From: an uncultured Brevibacillus sp. | Lineage (GTDB): Bacteria; Bacillota; Bacilli; Brevibacillales; Brevibacillaceae | NCBI RefSeq assembly: GCF_947502445.1 | Contig: NZ_CANMZW010000005.1 | Span: 186,001 to 250,000, forward strand | Direction: 5' to 3' | Length of the DNA: 64,000 nucleotides | Shown here: positions 8,614-17,723 of the stretch, in pieces | How positions within the stretch are numbered: the first letter of the stretch is position 1 | How the letters are laid out: every line of letters begins with the position of its first letter | Program-made: the position numbers and the translations under genes | Notes under the pieces: generated by a model | Seen by the model: only the letters and a program-made list of their open reading frames with translations | Told to the model about the DNA's origin: nothing | Database searches by the model: none

Positions 8614-8817
8614 TTATTCATAAACAAAGCAACGTGCAATCACGTTCAGCCCGCTATGCTGCTCTGTTAGTTCATCGCTCGCTACCTTTTCCTCTGTTTC
8701 CGTGAGCGTAATAATTTGTGGGAGAACCAATACATATCGATTCTCCGTCACGGTTTCGAGAAGGATTTGTCCTTCCTTGTCCCATATTAGATTACCTGCC
8801 AATATTCTGGTCTCCAC
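8614..8817 (-). CDS. small uncharacterised protein (67 aa)
   Basis: I do not recognise this small acidic protein. The open frame extends to an ATG at 8844, but a textbook AGGAGG lies exactly six bases before a GTG at 8815-8817. I therefore place the start there, giving a product beginning VETRILAGNLIWDKEGQ (first residue read as Met). It has no signal peptide or membrane segment. The pattern of short beta-like strands (ILLETVTENRYVLVLPQ) suggests a small all-beta fold. It has its own terminator and lies between chrA and a DUF3817 gene on the same strand. Confidence 0.6.
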   Translation of the reverse strand: METRILAGNLIWDKEGQILLETVTENRYVLVLPQIITLTETEEKVASDELTEQHSGLNVIARCFVYE

Positions 8818-8869
8818 ACGAATCCTCCTCATCTCATCGCTCATGATTTATATTTACATATGAAGCAAA

Positions 8870-8891
8870 GACGGGTACCTTTTTACCCGCC
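8870..8891 (-). terminator. terminator after the DUF3817 gene
   Basis: GCGGGTA, a short A/G-rich loop and TACCCGT form a stem on the minus strand about 20 bp after the stop at 8912. Confidence 0.6.
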
Positions 8892-8911
8892 TTTACAGTC
8901 CAAACAGCTTG

Positions 8912-9202
8912 CTATTGCTCTTTTTTCAATCGCGCATCCAATACAAAGTTTCCAAAAGGAAGAAGGGATGCAATAAAAGCACCGATCACCCGAATGATTG
9001 ACCATCTGTTTTTCAAGGTTACATGGACCAGTGCCAAAATGTAGAGTACAAATAACAGCCCATGAAGGGCACCAACAATTTTCACTGCGGCTGGTACATC
9101 GAGAAAATACTTCAGTGGCATAGCGATCCCGAGCAACACCAAATACGAGATTCCTTCCAGAATGCCAATTACGCGAAAACGTCCAAGCGGGGTATTCATC
9201 AT
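8912..9202 (-). CDS. DUF3817 family integral membrane protein
   Basis: The product is about 96 aa with three membrane segments. Its N-terminal pattern MNTPLGRFRVIGILEGISY, followed by LGIAMPLKYF, is typical of DUF3817 (YdzA-like) proteins. No function is established for the family. A GGATGG lies eight bases before the ATG at 9202, while the upstream ATG at 9214 has its A/G-rich site touching the start codon, so the later start is preferred. The gene is monocistronic, with a terminator behind it. Confidence 0.75.
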   Translation of the reverse strand: MMNTPLGRFRVIGILEGISYLVLLGIAMPLKYFLDVPAAVKIVGALHGLLFVLYILALVHVTLKNRWSIIRVIGAFIASLLPFGNFVLDARLKKEQ

Positions 9203-9295
9203 GAGGGGTACCATCCTTGAAAGTAATTACCATCATTATAAACGAAAAACTATCGAAATGATAACAATTGTCCAATGTTCATAATTATTTCAAAA

Positions 9296-9495
9296 TCAAA
9301 TGCCAAACCCCTCTTGGCGTACACGATCAATCCACCGCTCTTCTGCACGCAGATGCTCGATCTCCCCGATCAGAAGGAGCCTTTGGCGTATTTGATATAG
9401 CAATCCATCCCACGCTGCTTGACCACCTGCTGGACTTCATAAGGATGCTTTTCGCCCTCCATCAATAGACCAAGAATGAGCAGTTTTATACTCAT
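9296..9495 (-). pseudogene. padR-family regulator gene with a large internal deletion
   Basis: On the minus strand, GAGGAG lies just before ATG (9495), which opens MSIKLLILGLLMEGEKHPYE. This is the unmistakable winged-helix N-terminus of PadR regulators. It runs to KYAKGS and then changes frame and stops at TGA. The other frame immediately continues LIGEIEHLRAEERWIDRV to a TGA at 9296-9298, which looks like the C-terminal tail. PadR proteins of this type are about 170-190 aa, so roughly 110-120 residues in the middle are missing. The gene sits 13 bp behind the MFS exporter stop, so it was probably the co-transcribed repressor of that pump. Confidence 0.8.
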
Positions 9496-9508
9496 AGCCG
9501 CTTCTCCT

Positions 9509-11032
9509 CTAGTGATGCTCGGAGTTCGGCCTGTTTTCTTTTGATGGAATCAGTACACGTTCCTTACCCATCAGCACAATACATACGACCGCAAGGATTG
9601 CTGGAACCAGCGCCCACAAAAACGTATGAGCAATAGACGAGGCGAGGATATCCGTTATTTTATCCAGAACAGGAGCAGGAATCGCTGCACGTGTCTCTGG
9701 GGTGAGAATCGCACGCGGGTCAGTAATCGCTCCAATCCCTGTGTCTTGTCCCGCAAAAGCAGATGACATCCCCTGTTCAAACTGGTTACGCTGCAAAATC
9801 CCAAAGACTGTAATCCCCAATGTCATCCCAAGTGAACGGAAAAAGGAACCAGTCGAGCTGGCCGAACCGCGTTGCCGCATGTCGAAGCCGTGAATGGCTG
9901 CCATCCCGAGTACAGAGAACGAAAAGCCTACACCAAAACCGGTAATGATCATGTAAAAAGTGACCATGCCCCGGGAGATCTCAGGTGATAATGTACTGAG
10001 CAGGAAAATGCCTGGTACGAAAAAGACGGACGAGGTCAGCATAATGTTGCGAAAGCTCGTTTTTGTCGTCAAAAATCCACCCAGCTGGCTACCAACAACA
10101 GAGCCCAGCATCATCGGTGTCAACAGCAATCCGGAATTCGTAGCCGAGCCTCCGAATACACCTTGAATAAAAATCGGCAAATAGACGGTCGTAATAATAA
10201 AAGCAGAGCCGTACAATAACGCTACCGCATTGGAAGCAGCAAACAGACGTCTTTTAAACATCGTAAACGAGATGATCGGCTCTGGTACTTTGGTCTCCAC
10301 GATCAGAAAAATCACGAACAGCACAGCAAAGGACACAAACAGTCCAATGATCTGAACCGAATTCCAGGCAAATTGATTGCCACCGAGCTCAAGCGCGAAC
10401 ATCAAGCTGACAACAGCCCCGACGAGTGTAACTGCCCCCCACCAGTCGATGCTTTGCTTGCGGTGCTCCAGTGACTCGCGGTAATAAACGGAAATGAACC
10501 AGAGAGACAGAGCGCCGATCGGCACATTGATGTAAAAAATCCAATGCCAGCCCACATACTCTGTTATGTACGCACCAAGTAACGGTCCAAATACACTGGA
10601 TGTACCAAATACAGCCCCGAATAAACCAGTCATCTTCCCTCGCTTTTCAGGCGGGAATACGTCAAAGATGATGGTAAACGCAATCGGCATCAAGGCACCG
10701 CCACCGATCCCTTGAATCGCACGATAAATACTTAATTCTACGATGCTGTTTGCAGTACCGCAGAGAATGGAGCCAATCAAAAACACAATCAGTCCAAACA
10801 CATAAAATCGTTTTCTGCCATACATATCTGAGAGCTTTCCGAAGATCGGCATCCCCGCCATCGTAGCAACCATATAAGCCGAGGTAACCCAGACGAATTT
10901 ATCCATCCCGCCCATTTCGCCTACTATGGTTCCCATCGCTGTTGCTACGATTGTATTGTCCATTGATGCCATCAGCAGCCCCAGTAATAGCCCCGCCAGG
11001 ACAAAATTCACTTTGCTTTCTTTCGCAATCAA
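9509..11032 (-). CDS. DHA2-family MFS drug exporter (EmrB/QacA type, 14 TM)
   Basis: The 507-aa product has the hallmarks of 14-segment drug:H+ antiporters. LLMASMDNTIVATAMGTI is in TM1, GKLSDMYGRKRFY is the loop 2-3 motif, and IQGIGGGALMPI is in TM4. It should pump lipophilic drugs or dyes out of the cell. The start is TTG at 11030-11032 (LIAKESKVNFVL) because AGGAGG sits seven bases before it; upstream in-frame codons have no comparable site. The next gene on the same strand is a ruined padR regulator 13 bp away. Confidence 0.9.
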   Translation of the reverse strand: MIAKESKVNFVLAGLLLGLLMASMDNTIVATAMGTIVGEMGGMDKFVWVTSAYMVATMAGMPIFGKLSDMYGRKRFYVFGLIVFLIGSILCGTANSIVELSIYRAIQGIGGGALMPIAFTIIFDVFPPEKRGKMTGLFGAVFGTSSVFGPLLGAYITEYVGWHWIFYINVPIGALSLWFISVYYRESLEHRKQSIDWWGAVTLVGAVVSLMFALELGGNQFAWNSVQIIGLFVSFAVLFVIFLIVETKVPEPIISFTMFKRRLFAASNAVALLYGSAFIITTVYLPIFIQGVFGGSATNSGLLLTPMMLGSVVGSQLGGFLTTKTSFRNIMLTSSVFFVPGIFLLSTLSPEISRGMVTFYMIITGFGVGFSFSVLGMAAIHGFDMRQRGSASSTGSFFRSLGMTLGITVFGILQRNQFEQGMSSAFAGQDTGIGAITDPRAILTPETRAAIPAPVLDKITDILASSIAHTFLWALVPAILAVVCIVLMGKERVLIPSKENRPNSEHH

Positions 11033-11145
11033 GCAAGTTCCTCCTATCGTTCCCATGATGATTACTCTAAATATTATATTCAAATTTGACCAAAAGTCTG
11101 TAAAAAATTTACTTCCTCGTAAAAAGCCTTCGCTACATTAAAAAA

Positions 11146-11186
11146 CCATCTTCTTTGGCTGAACACGAGGTTCACAAAGAAGATGG
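11146..11186 (-). terminator. terminator after the small flavoprotein gene
   Basis: CCATCTTCTTTG and CAAAGAAGATGG form a perfect 12-bp stem followed by TTTTT on the minus strand. Confidence 0.85.
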
Positions 11187-11204
11187 CTTCTATCTCTAGC
11201 TAGC

Positions 11205-11774
11205 TTAGTTCGTTTTCAGTACATCGTGGTCTACATAGCGCTCGCCATTCAGCTCACTGATGACATTGATCGCTACTTTGGCTCCATCGCCAGCTGTAAT
11301 GATCGTATGTACGCTTACACCCGCACACGTACCAGCTGCCCAGATTCCATCCACGTTTGTTTTTCCTTGCTGATCTACATCCACTACCGTTTTGATGCGC
11401 GGCTCTGTACCTTCCTTGGTATTGACGCCAATCGCTTCAGCCAGCGTCACCACAGCACCGGTAGCCAAAATAACATGCTTTGCTTCAAAGGAGCCTTTTT
11501 CTGCGGTTTCAACAACGAAGCCTTGTTCGGATTTCGTAATATTGTTGACTTGGTCGGTGACCAGCTCCGCACCGAATTTTGCCGCTTGCTTCTTGCCTGT
11601 TTCAATCATGTCTGGTCCTGTCACTTCCATGATGCCGTAATGATTTTCTAACCAAGCACGTTTCGTCATGCTTTTGTCATTATCAATCAGCAATGTCTTT
11701 TTCCCCGACTTCGCTGCAAACAATGCTGCACTTCCCCCTGCTGGACCTGCTCCAATAATCACGATATCGAACAT
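11205..11774 (-). CDS. short thioredoxin-reductase-like FAD-binding protein
   Basis: The 189-aa product begins with the Rossmann dinucleotide motif MFDIVIIGAGPAGGSAALF. It contains ATGAVV (about 105) and the C-terminal FAD block DVDQQGKTNVDGIWAAGTCAG, where D and G contact FAD in the thioredoxin-reductase family. It lacks the inserted NADPH domain and a CxxC redox pair, so it is about half the usual 310 aa. This points to a FAD-only family member that receives electrons from a partner protein, or a non-redox sensor. Similar short proteins are frequent in Bacilli; no role is assigned. The ATG at 11774 has a GGGGAG site. It is monocistronic. Confidence 0.75.
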   Translation of the reverse strand: MFDIVIIGAGPAGGSAALFAAKSGKKTLLIDNDKSMTKRAWLENHYGIMEVTGPDMIETGKKQAAKFGAELVTDQVNNITKSEQGFVVETAEKGSFEAKHVILATGAVVTLAEAIGVNTKEGTEPRIKTVVDVDQQGKTNVDGIWAAGTCAGVSVHTIITAGDGAKVAINVISELNGERYVDHDVLKTN

Positions 11775-11861
11775 AGGTAACTCCCCTTTCCAAAATGCGT
11801 TTCACAACATAATTATATACTTAGTTTCGAAAAAGAAAAAGTCCTAAAACATAGTTGAAAG

Positions 11862-11896
11862 GCCCGCCTCCCTCCATGTTTAGAGGAAAAGCGGGC
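11862..11896 (-). terminator. terminator after the amidohydrolase pair
   Basis: GCCCGC and GCGGGC, extended by CCTC/GAGG pairs, form a hairpin about 25 bp after the stop at 11920, followed by CTTTC. Confidence 0.65.
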
Positions 11897-11919
11897 TTCA
11901 TCTAGTATGTCAAGCAGGC

Positions 11920-13539
11920 CTAGATTTCACACAAGTTTTTATTGCCACCGCGCTCGTAACACACTTCTCCATTGATGATCGTCATCTCGATATTCGTAGA
12001 TAATAGCTCATCGCGTTCGATCTCGAACAGATTTTTCGAATACACGGTCATATCAGCATACTTTCCTCTGCTGAGCGTTCCTTTGACCGCTTCCTCATTC
12101 GTTGCCAGAGCGCCGCCGTATGTAAAAATACGCACTGCTTCCTCAATCGTCAAATTCTCGCTCGGGTAGTATCCCTCATGTGTATCTTGTGGGGCGCGAC
12201 GTGAAATCGCTGCGTGAATGCCCAATAGTGGCTCCAAAGGTTCTACGGGAGCATCGGAGCCGCCAGCGCACATAATGCCTGCATCCAGCATGCTTTTCCA
12301 TATGTAGGCTTGCTTTGCCCGCTCTTCTCCAATCCGATCCGCAACCCACGGGAAGTCTCCTATAACAAAGCGGGGCTGAATATCCGTGACGATGTTTGGA
12401 CTCTTCAATCGCTCCAGCAAATCTGGGCGAAGCAGGGACGTATGAATCATCCGGTCCCGGTACGCTACAGTCGGGAATTTGCCCAATGTGTTGAGCACAT
12501 TTTCCAATGCCTGATCGCCAATCGTATGAACCGCGATCGGCATTTTGGCATCGCGAGCTTCCTTAAATAGCTGGTACAAGGTCTCATCGTCATGGATCTC
12601 GCTTCCCACATTCCCTGGATCATCTGTATAGGGCGTGGAAAGATATGCCGTACGACCGCCAAAGCTGCCGTCCGCAAATATTTTTACAGCACCGATCTGC
12701 AGCTTCTCATTTCCATAACCTGCATACATCCCGCGCTCAACCAGCCGTTTCACATGCGGGTAATAGATTAACAGGTTACAACGAAGCCCCAGCTTTTCTT
12801 CGTTTAACAGCTCGTCATACAGTCTCCAGGTCTGATCCAATCCGCCGAGACCACGTAAATCCTCTGTATGCACGCTAGTAAGTCCGCACTGCATCGCTTG
12901 CCCAATCGCCTTTTTCAGCGATTGCTTGAGTTGCTCATAGGTAAGGTCTGGAATATGCCTCTGGACAATATCGGCTGCTGTTTCCAGTAGCAGCCCCGTC
13001 GGCTTTTGTGTAAGCGAATCAAGAACGACAGTCCCCCCTGCCGGAATGTCCATATCCGCAGAATAGCCTGCAATCTCCAATGCTTTGCTGTTTACCAAGA
13101 CGACATGGCCACAAACGCGTGTCAAAAGGACAGGACAATGCGGCGACACAGCATCCAGCTCCTCAATCGTTGGCAATCCACCTGCGATGAAGCGATTCTC
13201 GTCCCAGCCTCTTCCCTGTACCCATTCCGTTGCTAGTGTTTTGCTCGCTCTTTCCTTCACTAATTGAAGCAAGCCATCTTTGGAGGTAATGCTCCCTAGA
13301 TCCATTGCCATCATTTTGGTTGCGATTGAGGATAAATGAAGGTGGCTGTCTATAAGGCCCGGCGTCACCGTTTTTCCATCCAAATCTCTCACGATTGCCT
13401 CTGGTCTTCCCCACTGCAATAGCATATCCCGATGGCTCCCCAAATCCACAATCTTGCCATCCTTCACTACGACAGCCTCAACTGTCGGCTGCGACTGATC
13501 AAATGTATAAAACCTGCCGTTGGTAAAAATCGTCGTCAT
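11920..13539 (-). CDS. YtcJ-like amidohydrolase (amidohydrolase family 3)
   Basis: The 539-aa product opens with the composite small domain of these hydrolases (NGRFYTFDQSQPTVEAVVVKDG). Metal-ligand motifs follow: VTPGLIDSHLHLSS (about 60-73), a Lys-containing VKIFADGSFGG (about 289), AVHTIGDQAL (about 338) and GGSDAPVEPL (about 432). YtcJ-type enzymes hydrolyse amide or imide bonds, but natural substrates are mostly unknown. The ATG overlaps the stop of the upstream amidohydrolase by four bases (13536-13539), so the two are translationally coupled. Together with the ABC transporter upstream they probably form one catabolic unit for an imported nitrogenous compound. Confidence 0.85.
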   Translation of the reverse strand: MTTIFTNGRFYTFDQSQPTVEAVVVKDGKIVDLGSHRDMLLQWGRPEAIVRDLDGKTVTPGLIDSHLHLSSIATKMMAMDLGSITSKDGLLQLVKERASKTLATEWVQGRGWDENRFIAGGLPTIEELDAVSPHCPVLLTRVCGHVVLVNSKALEIAGYSADMDIPAGGTVVLDSLTQKPTGLLLETAADIVQRHIPDLTYEQLKQSLKKAIGQAMQCGLTSVHTEDLRGLGGLDQTWRLYDELLNEEKLGLRCNLLIYYPHVKRLVERGMYAGYGNEKLQIGAVKIFADGSFGGRTAYLSTPYTDDPGNVGSEIHDDETLYQLFKEARDAKMPIAVHTIGDQALENVLNTLGKFPTVAYRDRMIHTSLLRPDLLERLKSPNIVTDIQPRFVIGDFPWVADRIGEERAKQAYIWKSMLDAGIMCAGGSDAPVEPLEPLLGIHAAISRRAPQDTHEGYYPSENLTIEEAVRIFTYGGALATNEEAVKGTLSRGKYADMTVYSKNLFEIERDELLSTNIEMTIINGEVCYERGGNKNLCEI

Positions 13540-14963
13540 AGATATCCCTCCTCCATCATCTTGTAAACGTCACTTTCTGCAGCCGCAATATCTGCCTGAG
13601 AACGACGACTAATTTGATTAGCAGCCGCTTGTGCTTGCCGGATTGCTTCTTTTTCATCCACTGTTATCAGCTTGCGGTTCTCCATAATGATCTGTCCATC
13701 GATCAGGACGGTCTCCACCTCGTTGCCCCGTGCAGAGTAAACCAGGTTGGGTACGATATTGCGGATTGGATCAGTATAGATCGGACACAACGAAGGCTCT
13801 TCCAAATTCAGAATGATGATGTCTGCCTTTTTGCCTTTTTTCAGACTGCCAATCTCATGCTCCAAGCCAATCGCTTTGGCCGATTCAATCGTCGCCAATC
13901 TCAAGGAGAGCCACGCCGGAAATACCTTTGGATCGCTTCGCTTTACCTTGTTCAAAATAGCGGCAAACTTCATTTCATTGAACATGTTGTTGCAGTTGTT
14001 CCCCGGAGCCTGATCCGATCCAAGAGCTGCCTGTCCTCCTGCTTCCAAAAAATCCATAATCGGGGGCACCAACCCATCAATGATGCCGATGCTCCCCGCA
14101 CAGTAGATCATGGAAGCACCTCGTTTTGCTACCAGCTGCGTCTCCTCTTTCGACGCCTCCGTCAAATGAACAGCCATGAGACGAGAATCGAGGTATCCAA
14201 GCTCATCCAAGTAAGGAATGGAGCGTTTGCCGTACCTTTGTACCATTTGATTGATTTCACGGTCACCCTGTGCAACATGCATATGAATCCGGGTATCGTA
14301 CTTTAGTGCTAACGCTTTGACCTCTAGCAGCAGCTCTGTGCTCAGCATGTCCGCACCTTGAGGTCCAAACAGGCAGGTGATTCTGCCGTTTTCCTGTCCA
14401 TGCCACTCCTCAAACAGCCGGATACTCGCATCAAGCTTCGCATTGCCGATGGTTGCGTCAAGCGGATAAAGCTCACCAATGGAGAGGTTCCCGATGTCAT
14501 CCGGCAGCTCATTGACCGTTTGCGCAACTCTGGCACGCGCCCCTACCGTTGCGTAATGCTGGACGATACGGTTCATACCGTGGTCAAAATCGCAAAAAGT
14601 GGTCGTACCCGCTTTGATCGCCTCTATAATCGTCACCAGGGACCCCTTTAGCGTTTCATCCTCCGTCGCATTTTTCATCAATGGCCACATGCCCTTTTGC
14701 ATCCAGTGGGACATATCCTGAGCCATCCCCCGGAAGATCGATAGACCTGTGTGGATGTGTGCATCGATGAGACCAGGCATCACGAGCTTGCCCCTTGCTT
14801 CCATCACTCGCTCCGCCTGATAATTCGCCATTATTTCGTCGGTTGCTCCAACAGCCACAATGGCATCTCCTTTTATGGCGATGGCACCGTTCTCCACCAT
14901 TCCGACACCCTTGCCTTCCATCGTCAGTACAAAGGCATGGGCAATGATCATGTCCACTTTCAT
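13536..14963 (-). CDS. amidohydrolase family protein (ATZ/TRZ, cytosine/SAH deaminase-like)
   Basis: The 475-aa product has the HxH metal motif in LVMPGLIDAHIHTGL (about 58-72), followed by AGTTTFCDFD, the HMHVAQGDRE segment with a second His, TEASKEET, and ALGSDQAPGNN with the catalytic Asp. This pattern groups with deaminases and chlorohydrolases acting on heterocycles (guanine, SAH, triazines). The exact substrate cannot be read from sequence. The start MKVDMIIAHAF (14963) is followed by normal domain sequence. The gene lies 47 bp behind the ABC ATPase gene and overlaps the next amidohydrolase by four bases. Confidence 0.87.
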   Translation of the reverse strand: MKVDMIIAHAFVLTMEGKGVGMVENGAIAIKGDAIVAVGATDEIMANYQAERVMEARGKLVMPGLIDAHIHTGLSIFRGMAQDMSHWMQKGMWPLMKNATEDETLKGSLVTIIEAIKAGTTTFCDFDHGMNRIVQHYATVGARARVAQTVNELPDDIGNLSIGELYPLDATIGNAKLDASIRLFEEWHGQENGRITCLFGPQGADMLSTELLLEVKALALKYDTRIHMHVAQGDREINQMVQRYGKRSIPYLDELGYLDSRLMAVHLTEASKEETQLVAKRGASMIYCAGSIGIIDGLVPPIMDFLEAGGQAALGSDQAPGNNCNNMFNEMKFAAILNKVKRSDPKVFPAWLSLRLATIESAKAIGLEHEIGSLKKGKKADIIILNLEEPSLCPIYTDPIRNIVPNLVYSARGNEVETVLIDGQIIMENRKLITVDEKEAIRQAQAAANQISRRSQADIAAAESDVYKMMEEGYL

Positions 14964-15010
14964 CTACACGCCCTCCAAACCAACAGCTCGTGATTACTTT
15001 GGGGAAACGG

Positions 15011-15739
15011 CTAATGATTCAGTACCTTTGACAAAAAGTCTTTCGCCCGATCAGACTTTGGATCGGTAAAAAACTGTTCCGGCGAGGCGACTTCCACAAT
15101 CCTGCCAGCTGCCATGAATACGATCTGATCGCAAATTTCCCGGGCAAATCCCATCTCATGTGTGACGACCACCATCGTCATTCCAGTGGACGCAAGGCCC
15201 CTGATCGCGTCCAGCACTTCCTTGATCATCTCCGGGTCCAGGGCAGAGGTCGGTTCATCGAACAGCATGACTTTCGGGTCCATGGCGAGGGCCCGCGCGA
15301 TGGCTACCCGCTGCTGCTGTCCGCCAGAAAGCTGGCCTGGAAACGAGTCGTATTTCTCTCCCAGTCCAAGAGATGCCAGCAGTTTTTTTGCTTTTTCCGT
15401 CGCTTCTTCCTTTGACACCTTTTTCACCTGAACAGGGGCTATCGCTACATTCTCCACTGCAGTCAGATGCGGGTACAGATTGAACGATTGGAACACAAAG
15501 CCGATATCGGAACGCAATTTGTTAATGTTCGTCCGCCGATCATGTACGGATGTCCCATCGACGATGATCTCGCCTGTCTGGATTTTCTCCAGTGCATTCA
15601 TGCTGCGAATCAGTGTGCTTTTCCCCGCTCCGCTTGGTCCGATCAGGGCATACACATTGGACTCGGGTATTTCCAGATTAATATCTTGCAGGACGTTCAC
15701 ACTACCGTAGCTTTTGTTCACCTGTTTGATTTGGATCAC
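15011..15739 (-). CDS. polar amino-acid-type ABC transporter ATP-binding protein (GlnQ-like)
   Basis: The 242-aa ATPase shows Walker [10 protein letters not shown] (about 33-41), the Q-loop [13 protein letters not shown], signature [15 protein letters not shown] (about 136-150), Walker [15 protein letters not shown] and switch His VTHEMGFA. Strong similarity to GlnQ/ArtP proteins places it in the polar amino-acid uptake family. It works at the inner face of the membrane with the permease and lipoprotein encoded upstream. The downstream amidohydrolases suggest that the cargo may be an amide or cyclic nitrogen compound rather than a plain amino acid; that is inference. Confidence 0.93.
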   Translation of the reverse strand: MIQIKQVNKSYGSVNVLQDINLEIPESNVYALIGPSGAGKSTLIRSMNALEKIQTGEIIVDGTSVHDRRTNINKLRSDIGFVFQSFNLYPHLTAVENVAIAPVQVKKVSKEEATEKAKKLLASLGLGEKYDSFPGQLSGGQQQRVAIARALAMDPKVMLFDEPTSALDPEMIKEVLDAIRGLASTGMTMVVVTHEMGFAREICDQIVFMAAGRIVEVASPEQFFTDPKSDRAKDFLSKVLNH

Positions 15740-15775
15740 TGCCTGGCCTCCTTATACCGTTGATCAAGCGCACCC

Positions 15776-16429
15776 CTATTCGGATACCCGATATCGCCTC
15801 TCCAGCGCACTGATGATTTGAGATAGGAAAAATGTGATACAGAAATACATAATTGCCACAAACGTCCATACCTCCAGCGAGCGAAACGTCGTAGATACCA
15901 GGTTTTTGGCGACCAGCGTCAGGTCGACCACTGAGATGACGGATACGAGTGAGGAATCCTTGATCAGGGTAATAAACTGAGAAGCCATTGGCGGCAATAC
16001 TTTGCGCATCGCTTGCGGCAGGATGATAAAACGCATCGCCTGCACGTATGTCATCCCGGAGGAACGAGCAGCCTCCATCTGCCCTCGTGGTACAGCTTGA
16101 ATTCCTGCCCGAACAATCTCAGCTATGAAGGCTGCTGAAAATAAGCCCAAACCGAAGACTCCCGCCAAAAAGGGACCCATTTTCAAATACTTGCCGAGGA
16201 CAAAATAGATCCAGAACAACAAGACGAGCAAGGGAACTCCACGAATAAACTCCACGTAGCTGACTGCCAGAAAAGAAACCACCCGATTTCCAGAGATTCT
16301 ACACAGCCCAAGCAAAATTCCTACGGGGATACTCACGAGCAGTGCGCATGCGGACAGCTGCAGCGTCAACAATAAACCATCCCATAATAAATGCATATTT
16401 TGAGGAATCACATTCCAGGCGCTACCCAT
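15776..16429 (-). CDS. amino-acid-type ABC transporter permease (HisM/GlnP family)
   Basis: The 217-aa membrane protein has about five segments. The cytoplasmic EAA loop, which contacts the ATPase, is near residues 130-150 (GQMEAARSSGMTYVQAMRFI). The N-terminal half shows the family pattern LLWDGLLLTLQLS and EFIRGVPLLVLLF. Length and motifs fit a complete polar amino-acid permease that would act as a homodimer, as no second permease gene is present. The ATG at 16429 follows a run of GGGGG and GAAAGG. It lies between the lipoprotein and ATPase genes with short spacing. Confidence 0.92.
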   Translation of the reverse strand: MGSAWNVIPQNMHLLWDGLLLTLQLSACALLVSIPVGILLGLCRISGNRVVSFLAVSYVEFIRGVPLLVLLFWIYFVLGKYLKMGPFLAGVFGLGLFSAAFIAEIVRAGIQAVPRGQMEAARSSGMTYVQAMRFIILPQAMRKVLPPMASQFITLIKDSSLVSVISVVDLTLVAKNLVSTTFRSLEVWTFVAIMYFCITFFLSQIISALERRYRVSE

Positions 16430-16480
16430 GTTCTACCCCCTTCCTTTCATCTGCTCCCATTTGAATCCACGTCGAATCTT

Positions 16481-17302
16481 TTATTGTTGCTGCACCTGAT
16501 TGATCCACTCACTTGATTTGAACCATTTATTGACTGAAATCTGATCGTCCAGCCCATTCCGATACGAAGCCAGGAAGGAATTCACCCATTGAATCGTCGC
16601 CTGATCATTTAAAGGCAATGCGATACCTAGATTCTCTGTAGACAACACTTCGTACACACCTCGAACTGAGTCGGCATTCATGATTTCAAAAACGCGAACT
16701 CCGGGCTCATCAAAGACAAGAGCGTCTGCCTGTGCCTGCTTCACCGCCAGCGCAGCGTTGGTAAAGCCATCGAAATCCATAATTGTCGCATTCTTGAAAA
16801 GCTGCTTAGCCAGCAGGGCACCAGTGGAGCCCTGTCCTACAGCGATTTTTTTACCAGGCTGGTCCAGTTCCTTCCAGCTTTGTGTCGTACTATCTTTTTT
16901 CGGAACCATGAGGACTTGTCCCGATGAGTAGTATGGATCGGAAAAGCTGACGGCGAGCGCTCGATCCCCACGAATCGTCATACCGGAGATGACCATGTCG
17001 ATATCACCAGTTTGCAGAGCAGGAATCAGACCGCCAAAATCGCTGTAATCCTTGAATTCAACTTCTACCTTCAGAGCATCTGCAATTGCTTTTCCCAAGT
17101 CCATGTCATACCCGACGAACTTCCCTTCCTTGTCCTTCATTTCAAACGGAAAATAACCGCTGGAAGTACCGATCACCAGCTTTTTCTTGTCCATTACTTT
17201 TTGGATCGTGGACGGACTACTCACTCCCGCCCCTGCCTCCTGAGAACATCCCGTCACGATCACCAGCAACAGCGCCAACCACATAAACGTCCATTTCTTC
17301 AT
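16481..17302 (-). CDS. substrate-binding lipoprotein of the amino-acid-type ABC transporter
   Basis: The 273-aa product starts MKKWTFMWLALLLVIVTGCS, a lipoprotein signal peptide whose Cys at about residue 19 would be lipidated. A type 3 solute-binding domain follows: LVIGTSSGYFPFEMKDKEG, VGYDMDLGKAIADAL and DIDMVISGMTIRGDRALAVS are typical. The ATG at 17302 follows AGGGGGTAAAG; an upstream in-frame start would put charged residues before the signal peptide. It is the first gene of the transporter-amidohydrolase cluster. The ligand pocket resembles amino-acid binders, with a Tyr-Phe-Pro-Phe segment and an Arg in the TIRGDRA block. Confidence 0.92.
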   Translation of the reverse strand: MKKWTFMWLALLLVIVTGCSQEAGAGVSSPSTIQKVMDKKKLVIGTSSGYFPFEMKDKEGKFVGYDMDLGKAIADALKVEVEFKDYSDFGGLIPALQTGDIDMVISGMTIRGDRALAVSFSDPYYSSGQVLMVPKKDSTTQSWKELDQPGKKIAVGQGSTGALLAKQLFKNATIMDFDGFTNAALAVKQAQADALVFDEPGVRVFEIMNADSVRGVYEVLSTENLGIALPLNDQATIQWVNSFLASYRNGLDDQISVNKWFKSSEWINQVQQQ

Positions 17303-17723
17303 CTCTTTACCCCCTAGTCGATTTTCAACGATTTGTTTTGCCATTTACGCATAAAAAAACGCGATAAGAATAAAAAAGCGAGTCCCTCCTTAACTAGGGT
17401 GGTACTGATTTATATAAGCCAACGATTGCTGGGTTATATACCAAGGGAGTCTTGTCCATACGATGAAAAACAGGAAGTTTGTCGCGCGGTAGCTGATCGT
17501 AGATGTGGGGGCGGATTTCACAGCTTTGTGGGTGAGAAAATGATGCAAGATGAAATACAGTTTTAAAAGACGCACATATTTACTTGATATTTTATTTCCA
17601 GCGTAATAAATAGGCAAGAATATTATTCTGAATATAAAGAATATTTATGTTATTGATTACTACCTATTATTAAAACAAATAAAGAGAGGGTAATCTTTCT
17701 TTCAAAAAGCCCCTCTCTTCTGC
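17303..17723. other. gene-free stretch before the ABC operon
   Basis: This 421-bp region is very AT-rich from about 17560 to 17690. It should hold the promoter of the ABC operon (minus strand), but I could not fix a convincing -35/-10 pair. A hairpin-like terminator of the acetyltransferase gene occupies 17684-17719. A T-box-like string at 17396-17405 was examined and rejected. Confidence 0.5.
17684..17719 (-). terminator. terminator after the GNAT gene
   Basis: AGAGAGGG and CCCTCTCT form an 8-bp stem followed by TTT on the minus strand, right after the stop at 17724. Confidence 0.65.

Noticed and set aside
17396..17405. T-box-like string AGGGTGGTAC on the plus strand
   Set aside because: The CCGCG continuation, specifier stem and a downstream plus-strand gene are all missing; it is most likely chance.
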